Assembly (NCBI GenBank): GCA_030682255.1
Contig: JAUXOK010000016.1
Span: forward strand, 1-64,000
Direction of reading: 5' to 3'
Length of the DNA: 64,000 nucleotides
DNA from: Bacteroidota bacterium
Lineage (GTDB): Bacteria; Bacteroidota; Bacteroidia; NS11-12g; UBA955
Shown here: positions 53,355 through 62,228 of the stretch, one piece after another
How the letters are laid out: every line of letters starts with the position of its first letter
Numbering within the stretch: position 1 is the first letter of the stretch
Notes under the pieces: generated by a model
Seen by the model: the letters and a program-made list of their open reading frames with translations, nothing else
Databases searched by the model: none
Told to the model about the DNA's origin: nothing
Program-made: the position numbers and the translations under genes

Positions 53355-55982
53355 ATGGAAAACGAAGAAGAAGAAGAATTAAACACCCCCAAGAAAAGTG
53401 ATGACATTGTCCATCATGGACATAGAGTAAACACGGGCGACTTACCTGTTTCAGGACTGTATGAAAATTGGTTTTTAGAATATGCGAGTTATGTTATATT
53501 AGAGCGTGCTGTCCCTAATTTATTTGACGGACTAAAACCTGTTCAAAGGCGTATTCTGCATGTGATGAAGGAAATGGATGATGGGCGATTTAATAAAGTT
53601 GCAAACATTATTGGTTCAGCCATGCAATATCATCCACATGGTGATGCGGCTATTGGCGAAGCAATTGTTAATTTAGGTCAGAAGGATTTGATGATAGAAA
53701 CCCAAGGAAATTGGGGCGACATCAGAACAGGCGACCGAGCTGCAGCTCCTAGATACATTGAAGCCAGACTTTCCAAATTTGCATTAGAAGTTACTTTTAA
53801 TGATGAAAACACCGAGTGGCAAATTAGTTATGATGGCAGAAAAAAAGAACCTGTAACCTTACCTGTTAAGTTTCCTTTGGTTTTAGCTCAAGGTGTTGAA
53901 GGTATTGCAGTTGGTTTGGCAACTAAAATTATGCCACATAATTTCATTGAATTGTGCGAGGCTAGCATTGATGTTTTAAAAGGCAAAAAAACAAATATTC
54001 TCCCTGATTTCCCTACTGGTGGATTAGCTGATTTTTCAAATTACAACGAAGGCAGAAGAGGTGGTAAAATAAGATGTAGAGCCAGAATTGAAGCTGCTGA
54101 TGGCAAAAAAGTGTTGATTAAAGACATTCCATTTAGCACTACCACAGAAAGTGTCATTGACAGTATTTTAAAAGCCAATGATAGTGGAAAAATTAAAATA
54201 AAAAAGGTAATTGACAACACAGCCAAGGATGTTGAAATAGAAGTGCAATTAACACCAGGCGTTAGCACCGATATGACCATTGATGCCTTGTATGCTTTTA
54301 CCGATTGTGAAGTCAGCATTTCTCCGAATGCATGTGTAATTAACGAAGACAGACCATACTTTTTGGGCGTTAACGAGATGCTTAAATCATCTACAGAAAA
54401 CACCCTGCACTTATTAAAAAGAGAATTAGAAAACGAACTAAAACATCTAGAAAACAAATGGCACTTTAGTTCATTAGAAAAAATATTCATCGAAAATAAA
54501 ATCTATCGCCACATTGAAGAATGTGAATCTTGGGAAGAGATTTTGGAGATGATAGATAGCAAATTGAAACCATTCAAAAAGCTATTAAAACGAGAAGTTA
54601 CAAGAGAAGACATCGCTAAATTGCCAGAAATCAGAATTAAAAGAATTTCTAAATACGACTCATTTAAAGCAGATGAGTACATGAAAGGACTAGAAACTCA
54701 GATTGATGAAGTCAACAATCATTTAGCAAATCTGATTGAATTTGCCATAGATTATTTCAAAAACTTGATTAAAAAATATGGCAAAGGCAGAGAGCGCAAA
54801 ACAGAAATCAGAATGTTCGACAAAATTGAAACCAATGTGGTGGCTGTTGCAAACGAAAAACTGTATGTAAATTATGCAGAAGGATTTGTTGGTTATGGCT
54901 TGAAAAAAGACGAATACATTTGCGATTGTTCAGACATAGACGATGTAATAGTTTTCAGAAAAAATGGCACCTATTTGGTTAGCAAGGTTCAAGAAAAACA
55001 ATTTTTAGGCAAAGATATTTTGTATGTGGATGTTTATCGCAAAAATGATGAGCGTAAGGTTTATAATGTTGCCTATTATGATGGCAAATCAGGTTCAAGC
55101 TATGTCAAACGTTTCAATGTTTTGGGCGTAATCAGAGATAAAGAATACGATGTTACGATGGGAACCACTGGCAGTAAAATGATTTATTTCTCAGCCAACA
55201 ACAATAGCGAAGCAGAAAAAATAGCCATCTATTTAAGTAATATGGCTAGTGCCAAAAACAAGTATTTGGAATATGATTTCTCTACCTTAGAAATAAAAGG
55301 CAGAACATCTAAAGGCAACACATTGACCAAACATCCTATTAGAAAAATAGAATTAAAAGAAAAAGGTAAATCTACCTTTAAAGGACGAGAAATTTGGTAC
55401 GATTCTGATATTGGCAGATTGAATGTGGATGGCAGAGGTCAGTTGTTGGGAACATTTACTAGCGAAGATAAAATATTGGTAATATTTAATGATGGCAATT
55501 ACGAACTAACAGACAACGAACTTACCAATAGATATGAAGACAAAGATATTTATATGATGCAGAAATTCCATGAAAAACAACCCATCAGCTGTATTCATTA
55601 CGATGTATCATCTAAAAACTATTATGCCAAACGTTTCTTAATTGAAACCACCACAACGGGCAAAAAATTCTTATTCATCAACGAAAGACCGAGTAGCAAA
55701 CTGATACTTGCCAGCACACACGAAAATCCAGAAGTTGAACTTAAAACAACAACTGCTAAAGGTGAGAAGAAAACCGAAATAATCAAACTAGGCGATTTTA
55801 TAGAAGTAAAAGGTTGGAAAGCGTCTGGCAATAAAATCACTTCCGACACATTTAAATCAGCTAAATTGCTCAGCGAGAAAATTGGGGAATGGATTGAAGA
55901 AGTTGTAGAAGAAGTAGTTAGTGAGGGCAAAGTACCAGAAACAATTATAGATGAACTAGACGGACAGAAGACTTTGTTTTAG
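53355..55982 (+). CDS. parC: DNA topoisomerase IV subunit A
   Basis: An 875-residue DNA cleavage/religation subunit. YASYVILERAVPNLFDGLKP and QRRILHVMKEMDDGRFNKVA form the winged-helix region, and the catalytic tyrosine is Tyr134 in RAAAPRYIEARL. The C-terminal half is a degenerate beta-pinwheel without a clear GyrA box, consistent with topoisomerase IV. It starts 3 bp after parE and ends in a hairpin overlapping its stop. It is longer than E. coli ParC because of the C-terminal domain. Confidence 0.93.
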   Translation: MENEEEEELNTPKKSDDIVHHGHRVNTGDLPVSGLYENWFLEYASYVILERAVPNLFDGLKPVQRRILHVMKEMDDGRFNKVANIIGSAMQYHPHGDAAIGEAIVNLGQKDLMIETQGNWGDIRTGDRAAAPRYIEARLSKFALEVTFNDENTEWQISYDGRKKEPVTLPVKFPLVLAQGVEGIAVGLATKIMPHNFIELCEASIDVLKGKKTNILPDFPTGGLADFSNYNEGRRGGKIRCRARIEAADGKKVLIKDIPFSTTTESVIDSILKANDSGKIKIKKVIDNTAKDVEIEVQLTPGVSTDMTIDALYAFTDCEVSISPNACVINEDRPYFLGVNEMLKSSTENTLHLLKRELENELKHLENKWHFSSLEKIFIENKIYRHIEECESWEEILEMIDSKLKPFKKLLKREVTREDIAKLPEIRIKRISKYDSFKADEYMKGLETQIDEVNNHLANLIEFAIDYFKNLIKKYGKGRERKTEIRMFDKIETNVVAVANEKLYVNYAEGFVGYGLKKDEYICDCSDIDDVIVFRKNGTYLVSKVQEKQFLGKDILYVDVYRKNDERKVYNVAYYDGKSGSSYVKRFNVLGVIRDKEYDVTMGTTGSKMIYFSANNNSEAEKIAIYLSNMASAKNKYLEYDFSTLEIKGRTSKGNTLTKHPIRKIELKEKGKSTFKGREIWYDSDIGRLNVDGRGQLLGTFTSEDKILVIFNDGNYELTDNELTNRYEDKDIYMMQKFHEKQPISCIHYDVSSKNYYAKRFLIETTTTGKKFLFINERPSSKLILASTHENPEVELKTTTAKGEKKTEIIKLGDFIEVKGWKASGNKITSDTFKSAKLLSEKIGEWIEEVVEEVVSEGKVPETIIDELDGQKTLF

Positions 55983-55998
55983 AGAAAGTCTTATTTTT
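55968..55998 (+). terminator. Terminator overlapping the end of parC
   Basis: AAGACTTT (55968-55975) pairs with AAAGTCTT (55985-55992), followed by ATTTTTT. The stem begins inside the last codons of parC and reaches the end of the convergent gene. Confidence 0.6.
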
Positions 55999-56278
55999 TC
56001 ATTAATTTATCTATTGCTTTAGCAAACTTAAAATCTAAATCCGTTAGACCAGCTGCATCATGGGTTGAAAGAGAAATACTCACCTTATTGTAAGTGTTTT
56101 CCCAATTGGGGTGATGATTCAATTTTTCAGCGATGAGGGCAACTGAAGTCATGAAAGAAAAAGCTTCGATAAAATCATTGAATTTAAAACTTCTTTGTAT
56201 TGAGTTGTCATTGAAAATCCATTGAGGTTCAATTTCAGTTAGTTTTAGTTGAATTTCCTTGGTATTTAATTTAAGCAT
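55991..56278 (-). CDS. Pterin-4a-carbinolamine dehydratase-like protein
   Basis: A 95-residue protein of the DCoH/PhhB family, which dehydrates 4a-hydroxytetrahydrobiopterin. The motif EKLNHHPNW near residue 52 holds the two adjacent catalytic histidines, and [20 protein letters not shown] is the following conserved strand and turn. Length is normal. It follows the TPR gene on the minus strand with a 24-bp gap. No phenylalanine hydroxylase gene is nearby; many bacteria carry this protein without one. Confidence 0.92.
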   Translation of the reverse strand: MLKLNTKEIQLKLTEIEPQWIFNDNSIQRSFKFNDFIEAFSFMTSVALIAEKLNHHPNWENTYNKVSISLSTHDAAGLTDLDFKFAKAIDKLMKK

Positions 56279-56302
56279 ATTTGATGGTGATTTTTTATAG
56301 AT

Positions 56303-57316
56303 TTATTGGCAGTAATTTACAACATACTTTTCAGCTTCTTTATAACCCATTGCCTTGGCTTTGTTCCAATCAAAACATGCTTCTTTGTTGAGGTTTAAAT
56401 TATAAAAGGCCACGCCTCTAAAGGTTAAAACATTGGCAATTTGTTCATTACTATGTTCTAATGCTTTGGTGAAATAATCTACACTCAATTGATAATCCTT
56501 AATTTGAAGATAGCAAAAACCAAGATTATACAAAAAATCAACATCATACGATTTAAAAACAAGCAAATTTTTGTAGTCTTTGATGGCTTCATTGTATAGC
56601 GCCATAGACACATAGGCATCTGCTCTATTTACCAATGCTGACAGATGGTCAGGAAAATTCATTAAAACCAAATTATAAGCATCAATAGCTTGCGTATATT
56701 CTCCAGCATCATAATAAATATTTCCTTTCATCATCCATGCAATGGTGTCATTACTATTCAATTCAATGCATTGATTGATGTCTTTGATTGAAAGCGATAA
56801 AGAATCATTTTTAAGATAAAGCAAAGCTCTTTTTTTAAGAAACTCAATGTTTCGAGGATCTTTTTCAATCAACTCTGAACAATATTGAATTCCAAAATCG
56901 TGTTCTTGCATTTCGTCCATTAAATAAACCAAATATTTTAACACCTCTTTGTTTTCGGGATTTATCTTTTTATAAATCAAAAAATCCTCATGAGCAAAAG
57001 TGTAATTTTTTAGTGATTGATGTGCCAAGCCTCTATGAAGAAAAGCTTCGGAAATTTTAGATTCTTGTGATAAATATTGATTGAAATCTACCATTGCTAT
57101 ACTTGGTTTGTGAAGCATGAGATAACAAGTTCCTCTGTAAAAATAAATCTCAGCATTCTTTGAATTTTTTTGAAGAGCCGAATTAAACTGTTCTATAGCT
57201 TGTTGGTACTTTTTTTCCTGAAACAGTTGAATTCCTTGATTAGTATCTTCATTTTGAGAAAACACATTTAAACTGAGTAAAATACTCGTACACAATAACA
57301 GCTGTCTATAATTCAT
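56303..57316 (-). CDS. Exported tetratricopeptide-repeat protein
   Basis: A 337-residue protein with a signal peptide (residues 1-20) followed by about eight TPR units: for example YQQAIEQFNSALQKNSKNAE, AEIYFYRGTCYLMLHKP, DTIAWMMKGNIYYDAGEYTQ and LVFKSYDVDFLYNLGFCYL. The A-x-A/G pattern at positions 4, 8 and 20 of each unit is visible. TPR scaffolds mediate protein-protein contacts, here in the periplasm. Divergent from comB; the intergenic space to the comB start is about 80 bp. Confidence 0.9.
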   Translation of the reverse strand: MNYRQLLLCTSILLSLNVFSQNEDTNQGIQLFQEKKYQQAIEQFNSALQKNSKNAEIYFYRGTCYLMLHKPSIAMVDFNQYLSQESKISEAFLHRGLAHQSLKNYTFAHEDFLIYKKINPENKEVLKYLVYLMDEMQEHDFGIQYCSELIEKDPRNIEFLKKRALLYLKNDSLSLSIKDINQCIELNSNDTIAWMMKGNIYYDAGEYTQAIDAYNLVLMNFPDHLSALVNRADAYVSMALYNEAIKDYKNLLVFKSYDVDFLYNLGFCYLQIKDYQLSVDYFTKALEHSNEQIANVLTFRGVAFYNLNLNKEACFDWNKAKAMGYKEAEKYVVNYCQ

Positions 57317-57361
57317 TTATATTGATAAAAATAAGTTGTTGCAAAAATGCAACCAAAATAT

Positions 57362-57392
57362 TTGATAATTATCAATTAGATATCTACTATTG
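57362..57392 (+). promoter_or_regulatory. Promoter immediately before comB
   Basis: TTG (57362-57364), 20 nt, TACTATTG (57385-57392, one mismatch), then 4 nt to the ATG at 57397. The expected start of transcription is at the ATG. Confidence 0.45.
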
Positions 57393-57396
57393 TGGA

Positions 57397-58119
57397 ATGA
57401 TTCAAGTTGAAGTTGTATTAAGTCCTGCTTTATTGCATTTGGCAGATGTTAAAGACAAAAATGTTGTGGTAGTAGATATTCTAAGAGCCACATCCACAAT
57501 TGTTACTGCAATTCACGAAGGCGCTACCAGTGTTAAAACCTTTTTAGCCCCCGAAGAGGCATTATTGTTAAAAACTGAGGGATATATAACTGCAGGCGAG
57601 AGTAATGGACATAAAATAGAAGGATTTGATATTGGCAACTCTCCTTTTGAGTGCATGAATGGCAGGGTTAAAAATCAAAAACTTGCTTTAACCACTACCA
57701 ATGGCACCAAATGTTTTGAAGCTGCCGAGAAAGCTTTAGCTAGAAAGATTTTTGCAGGAAGTTTTTTAAACATCAAAGCCTTAGCAAAGCATTTAGTTAC
57801 TGAAGGTCAAGATGTGGTAATTATTTGTGCAGGGTGGAAAGACAAAGTAAATATGGAGGACAGCTTATTTGCAGGTGCTTTGGTAGAAGAAATGCAGACT
57901 TTAGGAAATTTAAATATAGACTGCGATTCTTCCTTAATATGTATGGATTTATACAATTGTGTAAAAAATAACTTAATGGAATATTTAAAAAAGTCTTCAC
58001 ATTATAAAAGACTCTCCTATTTAAGTCATGATGAAGACATGATATTTTGTTTACAATATGCTGTTTTTGATATAGTAGCTGAATTAAAGCAAGGAGAAAT
58101 CATTGGTTTATCTAATTGA
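57397..58119 (+). CDS. comB: 2-phosphosulfolactate phosphatase ComB
   Basis: A 240-residue Mg-dependent phosphatase that releases sulfolactate from 2-phosphosulfolactate. VVVDILRATSTIVTAIHEGA near the N-terminus, FDIGNSPFECMNG and TTTNGTKCFEAA are ComB signatures. The ATG at 57397 is chosen because the family starts with IQVEVVLSPALL and the promoter lies just upstream. In methanogens the enzyme belongs to coenzyme M biosynthesis; no other gene of that pathway (comA, comC) is in the window, so its bacterial role is open. Confidence 0.92.
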   Translation: MIQVEVVLSPALLHLADVKDKNVVVVDILRATSTIVTAIHEGATSVKTFLAPEEALLLKTEGYITAGESNGHKIEGFDIGNSPFECMNGRVKNQKLALTTTNGTKCFEAAEKALARKIFAGSFLNIKALAKHLVTEGQDVVIICAGWKDKVNMEDSLFAGALVEEMQTLGNLNIDCDSSLICMDLYNCVKNNLMEYLKKSSHYKRLSYLSHDEDMIFCLQYAVFDIVAELKQGEIIGLSN

Positions 58120-58252
58120 AAAAGTCAATTTACAATTCATAAATACTTGTTAAAACAATAAACTCTATGAATGTTATTATCATTAATAAAAAGTGTCAAA
58201 AAAGTGTCAAAAAAAACAAATTTTGAATATTTTAAATGTTTTTTTTAAAATA

Positions 58253-58285
58253 TTTGGAAATACAATTAAAATATTGCTAAATTTG
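58253..58285 (+). promoter_or_regulatory. Promoter of the Omp28-like lipoprotein gene
   Basis: TTTG at 58253-58256, 21 nt, TAAATTTG at 58278-58285 (exact TAnnTTTG); ATG at 58306, leader about 15 nt. Upstream, AAAAGTGTC occurs twice in tandem (58189-58210). Confidence 0.55.
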
Positions 58286-58305
58286 TTGAAATTTAATAAA
58301 ATTGT

Positions 58306-59112
58306 ATGAAAAAAATTATTGTTTTAATGTCAACTTTTTTAATAGCTGCTGTTCTATTCAACGGATGTAAAAAGAAAGTTGAACCGCCTGTTGAACCTAA
58401 ACCAGTTCATCAAGTAGAAGAAAAAAATATGGGATTAGTTTTTAAATTTACCGGTACAAATTGCTACTATTGTGGTGATTGGGGTTGGGATATGTTTAAA
58501 GATTTAATCACCCAATATCATAAAAAAGACGCTGTATGTATTGCTGCATATAGTCAAAATACATTTGCAAAATTATTAGTTAGTCCAATTGCAACTGATA
58601 TGGACAGAAGAGTTCCAGTTACAGCTGGTTACCCTACATTTACAGGCAATTTCAATGATGCTTGGTCAGGTGGAAACACATTTCAAAGTATGAATAATAT
58701 CATTTCTACTAGCATTAATACTCACAAAAACGATCCCGTAATTGTTAATGTTGGCTATTCTCAAAAAATTGAAGGCGATAAATTAGTAGTTAGCACTTCA
58801 ACTAAATTTTTTAAAGATACAGATGGTGATTATTATCTTGGTGTTTATGTTCTTGAAAATGGCATAGTTGCGAATCAATCTGGACCAAAAGGCGGCCCAA
58901 ATGCAATACACGACAATGTTTTAAGAGGAGGTAATGGAAGCTGGGGTGAACTAATTTCATCTGGTTCTGTGGCAAAAGGCAAGTTTTTTGACAAAGTTGT
59001 TAATATTGATATACCATCTGAATGGAACAAAGACAAATTATCTGTTTATACAGTAATTTGGAAAAAGAACAACATCAAATACGATTTTGTTAATGCTTAT
59101 ATTAATCAATAA
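58306..59112 (+). CDS. Omp28-related lipoprotein
   Basis: A 268-residue lipoprotein with lipobox FNGC (Cys21). The mature part is of the Omp28 type seen in Porphyromonas and other Bacteroidota: FTGTNCYYCGDWGWDMFKD with a C-x2-C pair like a thioredoxin-fold active site, then AVCIAAYSQN, and a C-terminal beta domain (YYLGVYVLENGIVANQSGPK). Likely on the outer-membrane surface. A terminator follows directly. Redox or adhesive roles are both conceivable. Confidence 0.82.
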   Translation: MKKIIVLMSTFLIAAVLFNGCKKKVEPPVEPKPVHQVEEKNMGLVFKFTGTNCYYCGDWGWDMFKDLITQYHKKDAVCIAAYSQNTFAKLLVSPIATDMDRRVPVTAGYPTFTGNFNDAWSGGNTFQSMNNIISTSINTHKNDPVIVNVGYSQKIEGDKLVVSTSTKFFKDTDGDYYLGVYVLENGIVANQSGPKGGPNAIHDNVLRGGNGSWGELISSGSVAKGKFFDKVVNIDIPSEWNKDKLSVYTVIWKKNNIKYDFVNAYINQ

Positions 59113-59137
59113 TTTTCCAATTTAACTTCTTTAAAAA

Positions 59138-59167
59138 AGCCCGACTTTAAAAGTTGGGCTTTTTTTA
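59138..59167 (+). terminator. Rho-independent terminator
   Basis: AAGCCCGACTTT (59138-59149) pairs with AAGTTGGGCTT (59151-59161, one G-T pair), followed by seven T. It separates the lipoprotein gene from the next one. Confidence 0.85.
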
Positions 59168-59183
59168 TGCATATGTTTCTAAC

Positions 59184-59191
59184 TACATTTG
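59184..59191 (+). promoter_or_regulatory. -7 box immediately before the saccharopine reductase-like gene
   Basis: TACATTTG at 59184-59191 matches TAnnTTTG exactly and ends 4 nt before the ATG at 59196. Confidence 0.45.
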
Positions 59192-59195
59192 CTGT

Positions 59196-60515
59196 ATGAA
59201 ATATTTTTTGGTATTTGGAGCTGGGAAAAGCAGCATCTATTTGATAGAACATCTCAATCAATATGGTCAAGAACATCAAATCAAAACGATGGTTTGCGAC
59301 AAAGATGTTTCTTTTGTAGAGTCTTATCTAACAAAAAACAAATGGCTCGAGTTCAAACATTTAGATATTCAAAACCAAAATCAAGTGGAAGCCTTAATCA
59401 AAAACGCGGAAATAGTTGTTTCGCTTTTGCCTGCGAATTTGCATTTTAATATTGCCAAAATTTGTCTTTCTCAGGGCAAGAATCTATGTACTGCTTCATA
59501 CATCTCAGATGACATGAAATCAATAAATGATGAAGTTGAGCAAAAAAACCTCACTTTTTTAAACGAAATGGGCTTAGACCCTGGCATTGATCATTTAAGT
59601 GCCATGCAAATTTTTGAAGACATCCAATCAAAAGGAGGAGTAATTCAATCTTTTAAAAGTTATTGTGGTGGATTGATAGACGAAGTATCCGAAGGTGATA
59701 ATCCATGGAAATATAAATTCACTTGGAATCCTAGAAATGTAGTTTTGGCTGGTCAAGGAGGTTGCGCTCAGTACTTGAATAACAATCTACTTAAAATCTT
59801 GCCTTATCATCAATTATTCAAATTGAACGATTCATTTTCAATCGAAGGTAAAAAATTTGAAGGTTATCCAAACCGAGATTCATTGCTGTATACAAATGTT
59901 TATGGACTTGAAAATGCTTCAACAATCATAAGGGGAACATTGAGAAAAGAAGGTTTTTGTTCTGCTTGGCAGCAATTAGTAAGTTTAGGTTTAACAGATA
60001 ATCAAAAAGTTTTGACGCTTCAAGAAAATATCACTTGTCGACAATGGTTAGACATGTATTGCCCAAATGGCATTGCCAAAATTCAGAAATATTTATCATG
60101 TAGCGATGATGATATGCATAAAATAGAGTGGTTAGGTTTACTCAGTGATGCCCCTCTTCCAATTCATATAGGCACATCCGCTGAAATATTAGAAGAAATC
60201 CTTAAATCCAAATGGCAACTTCAGACTGATGACCGAGACATGGTGGTAATGGTGCATGAAATCATATATCAATTAAATGGCAAAACCTTTTTACTAAATT
60301 CATCATTGATGTTAAATGGTGAAACACAAATAAAAACGGCTATGGCAAAGACCGTTGGCTTACCTTTGGCTTATGGCACTATTTTGTTATATGAAGGGAA
60401 AATTAAAAACAAGGGTGTTATTATGCCAATTTACAAAGAAATTTACGAACCAATTTTAGAACAACTCAAAAAACACCAAATCCATTTTTTGGAAACGATT
60501 TCAGAATTAGCTTAG
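59196..60515 (+). CDS. Saccharopine reductase-like enzyme
   Basis: A 439-residue NAD(P)-dependent oxidoreductase. The N-terminal Rossmann fold starts FLVFGAGKSSIYLIEHL with G-x-G-x3-S. VVSLLPANLHFNIAKICL, NEMGLDPGIDHLSAMQIFED and FKSYCGGLIDEVSEGDNPWK are characteristic of saccharopine reductase (Lys9-type) and its relatives. It would interconvert saccharopine and aminoadipate semialdehyde in lysine metabolism. The ATG at 59196 is preferred because upstream codons fall in the terminator and promoter. Its end overlaps the convergent ZIP gene by 9 bp. Confidence 0.88.
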   Translation: MKYFLVFGAGKSSIYLIEHLNQYGQEHQIKTMVCDKDVSFVESYLTKNKWLEFKHLDIQNQNQVEALIKNAEIVVSLLPANLHFNIAKICLSQGKNLCTASYISDDMKSINDEVEQKNLTFLNEMGLDPGIDHLSAMQIFEDIQSKGGVIQSFKSYCGGLIDEVSEGDNPWKYKFTWNPRNVVLAGQGGCAQYLNNNLLKILPYHQLFKLNDSFSIEGKKFEGYPNRDSLLYTNVYGLENASTIIRGTLRKEGFCSAWQQLVSLGLTDNQKVLTLQENITCRQWLDMYCPNGIAKIQKYLSCSDDDMHKIEWLGLLSDAPLPIHIGTSAEILEEILKSKWQLQTDDRDMVVMVHEIIYQLNGKTFLLNSSLMLNGETQIKTAMAKTVGLPLAYGTILLYEGKIKNKGVIMPIYKEIYEPILEQLKKHQIHFLETISELA

Positions 60516-61334
60516 TCCAACATCTAAAGCCATCATTACGATAAATCCTACAATAAAACCCATGGTGGCAAAGTCGGCATATTTATCTCTTTGGGTTTCG
60601 GGAATTACTTCTTCAACCACCACATAAAGCATTGCGCCAGCTGCAAATGCTAAAGCGTATGGCAGAATCGGTTGGATATAAATGACAGCTAAAGCACCAA
60701 CAACACCGGCAACAGGCTCTACAACGGCACTTAACTGTCCCCAAAAAAAACTTTTTCTAGGACTAATGCCCTGTCTTCTCAATGGCATTGCAACAGCAAT
60801 TCCTTCAGGAAAATTCTGAATACCAATTCCAATTGCCAAAGCTACAGCAGAACCAATGGTAAAATGTGGGTCGCCAAGCGCTGCTGCTCCAAAAGCTACA
60901 CCAACCGCCAAGCCTTCAGGAATATTGTGTAATGTAATAGCTAAAACCAACAAAATCGTTCTGTCCCAGGTTGTTTTCAATCCTTCAGATTCGCTCATTT
61001 CGCTATTTAAATGCAGATGAGGCAACACTTTGTCTATCAAAAAAATGAATCCAGCACCGAGAATAAATCCAATTGCAGCTGGCACCCATGAAAGTTTTTC
61101 GCCAAACGATTCAACAGACATTTCGATAGCAGGTGTTAACAAACTCCAAAAACTAGCAGCCACCATTACCCCTCCTGTAAATCCCAACAAAAAATCGAGC
61201 CACTTTCGACTCATGTTTTTCCAAAACAAAACAACAGAGGCCCCCAAAGCGGTCAGCAACCAAGTGAAGGTTGTGGCAATCAAAGCTTGAATAATTGGAT
61301 TTAATTTCGAAAATTCTGCTATTAATTGATTCAT
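60507..61334 (-). CDS. ZIP-family metal transporter
   Basis: A 275-residue inner-membrane protein with about eight helices. Helix 4 contains HNIPEGLAVGVAFGAAALGD and helix 5 QNFPEGIAVAMPLRRQG, the H-N-x-P-E-G and x-N-x-P-E-G metal-binding signatures of ZIP zinc/iron permeases; the second His is replaced by Gln. A short histidine-containing loop (LPHLHLN) lies between helices 3 and 4. Its start overlaps the end of folP by 4 bp, so the two are co-transcribed, probably without functional link. Confidence 0.93.
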   Translation of the reverse strand: MNQLIAEFSKLNPIIQALIATTFTWLLTALGASVVLFWKNMSRKWLDFLLGFTGGVMVAASFWSLLTPAIEMSVESFGEKLSWVPAAIGFILGAGFIFLIDKVLPHLHLNSEMSESEGLKTTWDRTILLVLAITLHNIPEGLAVGVAFGAAALGDPHFTIGSAVALAIGIGIQNFPEGIAVAMPLRRQGISPRKSFFWGQLSAVVEPVAGVVGALAVIYIQPILPYALAFAAGAMLYVVVEEVIPETQRDKYADFATMGFIVGFIVMMALDVGLS

Positions 61335-62185
61335 ATTTTATTAGAAATATTTAATTCGTTTACTAATTTAATTGTTTCAAAAGCTTCTTTTACGTCATGC
61401 ACTCTTAATATATGTGCGCCTTGCATCAATGCAATTGTGTTTAAAACACTTGTTCCATTTAAGGCATTTTTGGCGTCTGTATTCAAAACTTTATAAATCA
61501 TACTTTTTCTAGATAATCCAACTAAAATTGGACAATCTAGCTCACGAAAGTAAGTAAGGTTATTTAACAATTGATAATTATGCTGAATTGTTTTACCAAA
61601 ACCAAATCCAACATCCAAAATAATATCGTTAATACCTTTTTCAATCAAAACTTTCTTTTTGGCTAATAAATAACTAAAAACTTCTTGACTAACATTCTGA
61701 TATTGAGGATTCAATTGCATGTTTTGAGGATTGCCTTTTTTATGCATAGCAATGTAAACGGCTTGATATTTTTCAACAACATCAAATATAGAAATATCAT
61801 CATCTCCCGCACTGATATCATTTACAACTGAGGCGCCAGCCATTAAAGCATATTCCGCAACTTTGGATTGAAATGTGTCGATGCTTATAATTGCATTAGG
61901 AAATCTATTCATAATTTCTTCAATCAATGGAATCGTTCGATTTAACTCTTCTTCAATGGAAATATATTGAGCCCCAGGTTTAGAACTCTGTCCACCAATG
62001 TCAATGATTTTTGCGCCATCATTGAGCATTTCTTCGCATTTTTGGAGAGCATTAAAAAAGTCAATGTGTTTACCTCCATCATAAAAAGAATCTGGTGTAG
62101 TATTTAATATTCCCATCACCCATGGTGTATTTATTTCCATGAGGTTTCCCTTAATGTTCAAAAAGTAAGGTTTGAAAATATTCAT
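61331..62185 (-). CDS. folP: Dihydropteroate synthase
   Basis: A 284-residue enzyme joining p-aminobenzoate to dihydropterin pyrophosphate in folate synthesis. VMGILNTTPDSFYDGG is the pterin-binding loop 1, IDIGGQSSKPGA loop 2, VVNDISAGDDD follows, LVGLSRKSM holds the phosphate-binding Arg/Lys and LRVHDVKEA the terminal motif. The ATG at 62185 follows a TATGTTTG box. Followed by the ZIP gene; divergent from the DUF1599 gene. Confidence 0.95.
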   Translation of the reverse strand: MNIFKPYFLNIKGNLMEINTPWVMGILNTTPDSFYDGGKHIDFFNALQKCEEMLNDGAKIIDIGGQSSKPGAQYISIEEELNRTIPLIEEIMNRFPNAIISIDTFQSKVAEYALMAGASVVNDISAGDDDISIFDVVEKYQAVYIAMHKKGNPQNMQLNPQYQNVSQEVFSYLLAKKKVLIEKGINDIILDVGFGFGKTIQHNYQLLNNLTYFRELDCPILVGLSRKSMIYKVLNTDAKNALNGTSVLNTIALMQGAHILRVHDVKEAFETIKLVNELNISNKI

Positions 62186-62209
62186 TATCGGCTTATGTTT
62201 GCAAACATA
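62172..62209. promoter_or_regulatory. Overlapping divergent -7 boxes in an 18-bp palindrome
   Basis: TTATGTTTGCAAACATAA (62193-62210) is a perfect palindrome that gives TATGTTTG on each strand. On the plus strand TTTG at 62171-62174 lies 19 nt before it, an ideal promoter for the gene at 62229. On the minus strand it faces folP; the -33 match there is weaker (15-nt spacing). Confidence 0.6.
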
Positions 62210-62228
62210 ATAAAAATTAAATAGCAAA

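Noticed and set aside
51447-55982. Gyrase subunits gyrB/gyrA instead of topoisomerase IV
   Set aside because: Lengths, adjacency with 3-bp gap and lack of a clear GyrA box favour parE/parC, although only a phylogeny would be decisive.
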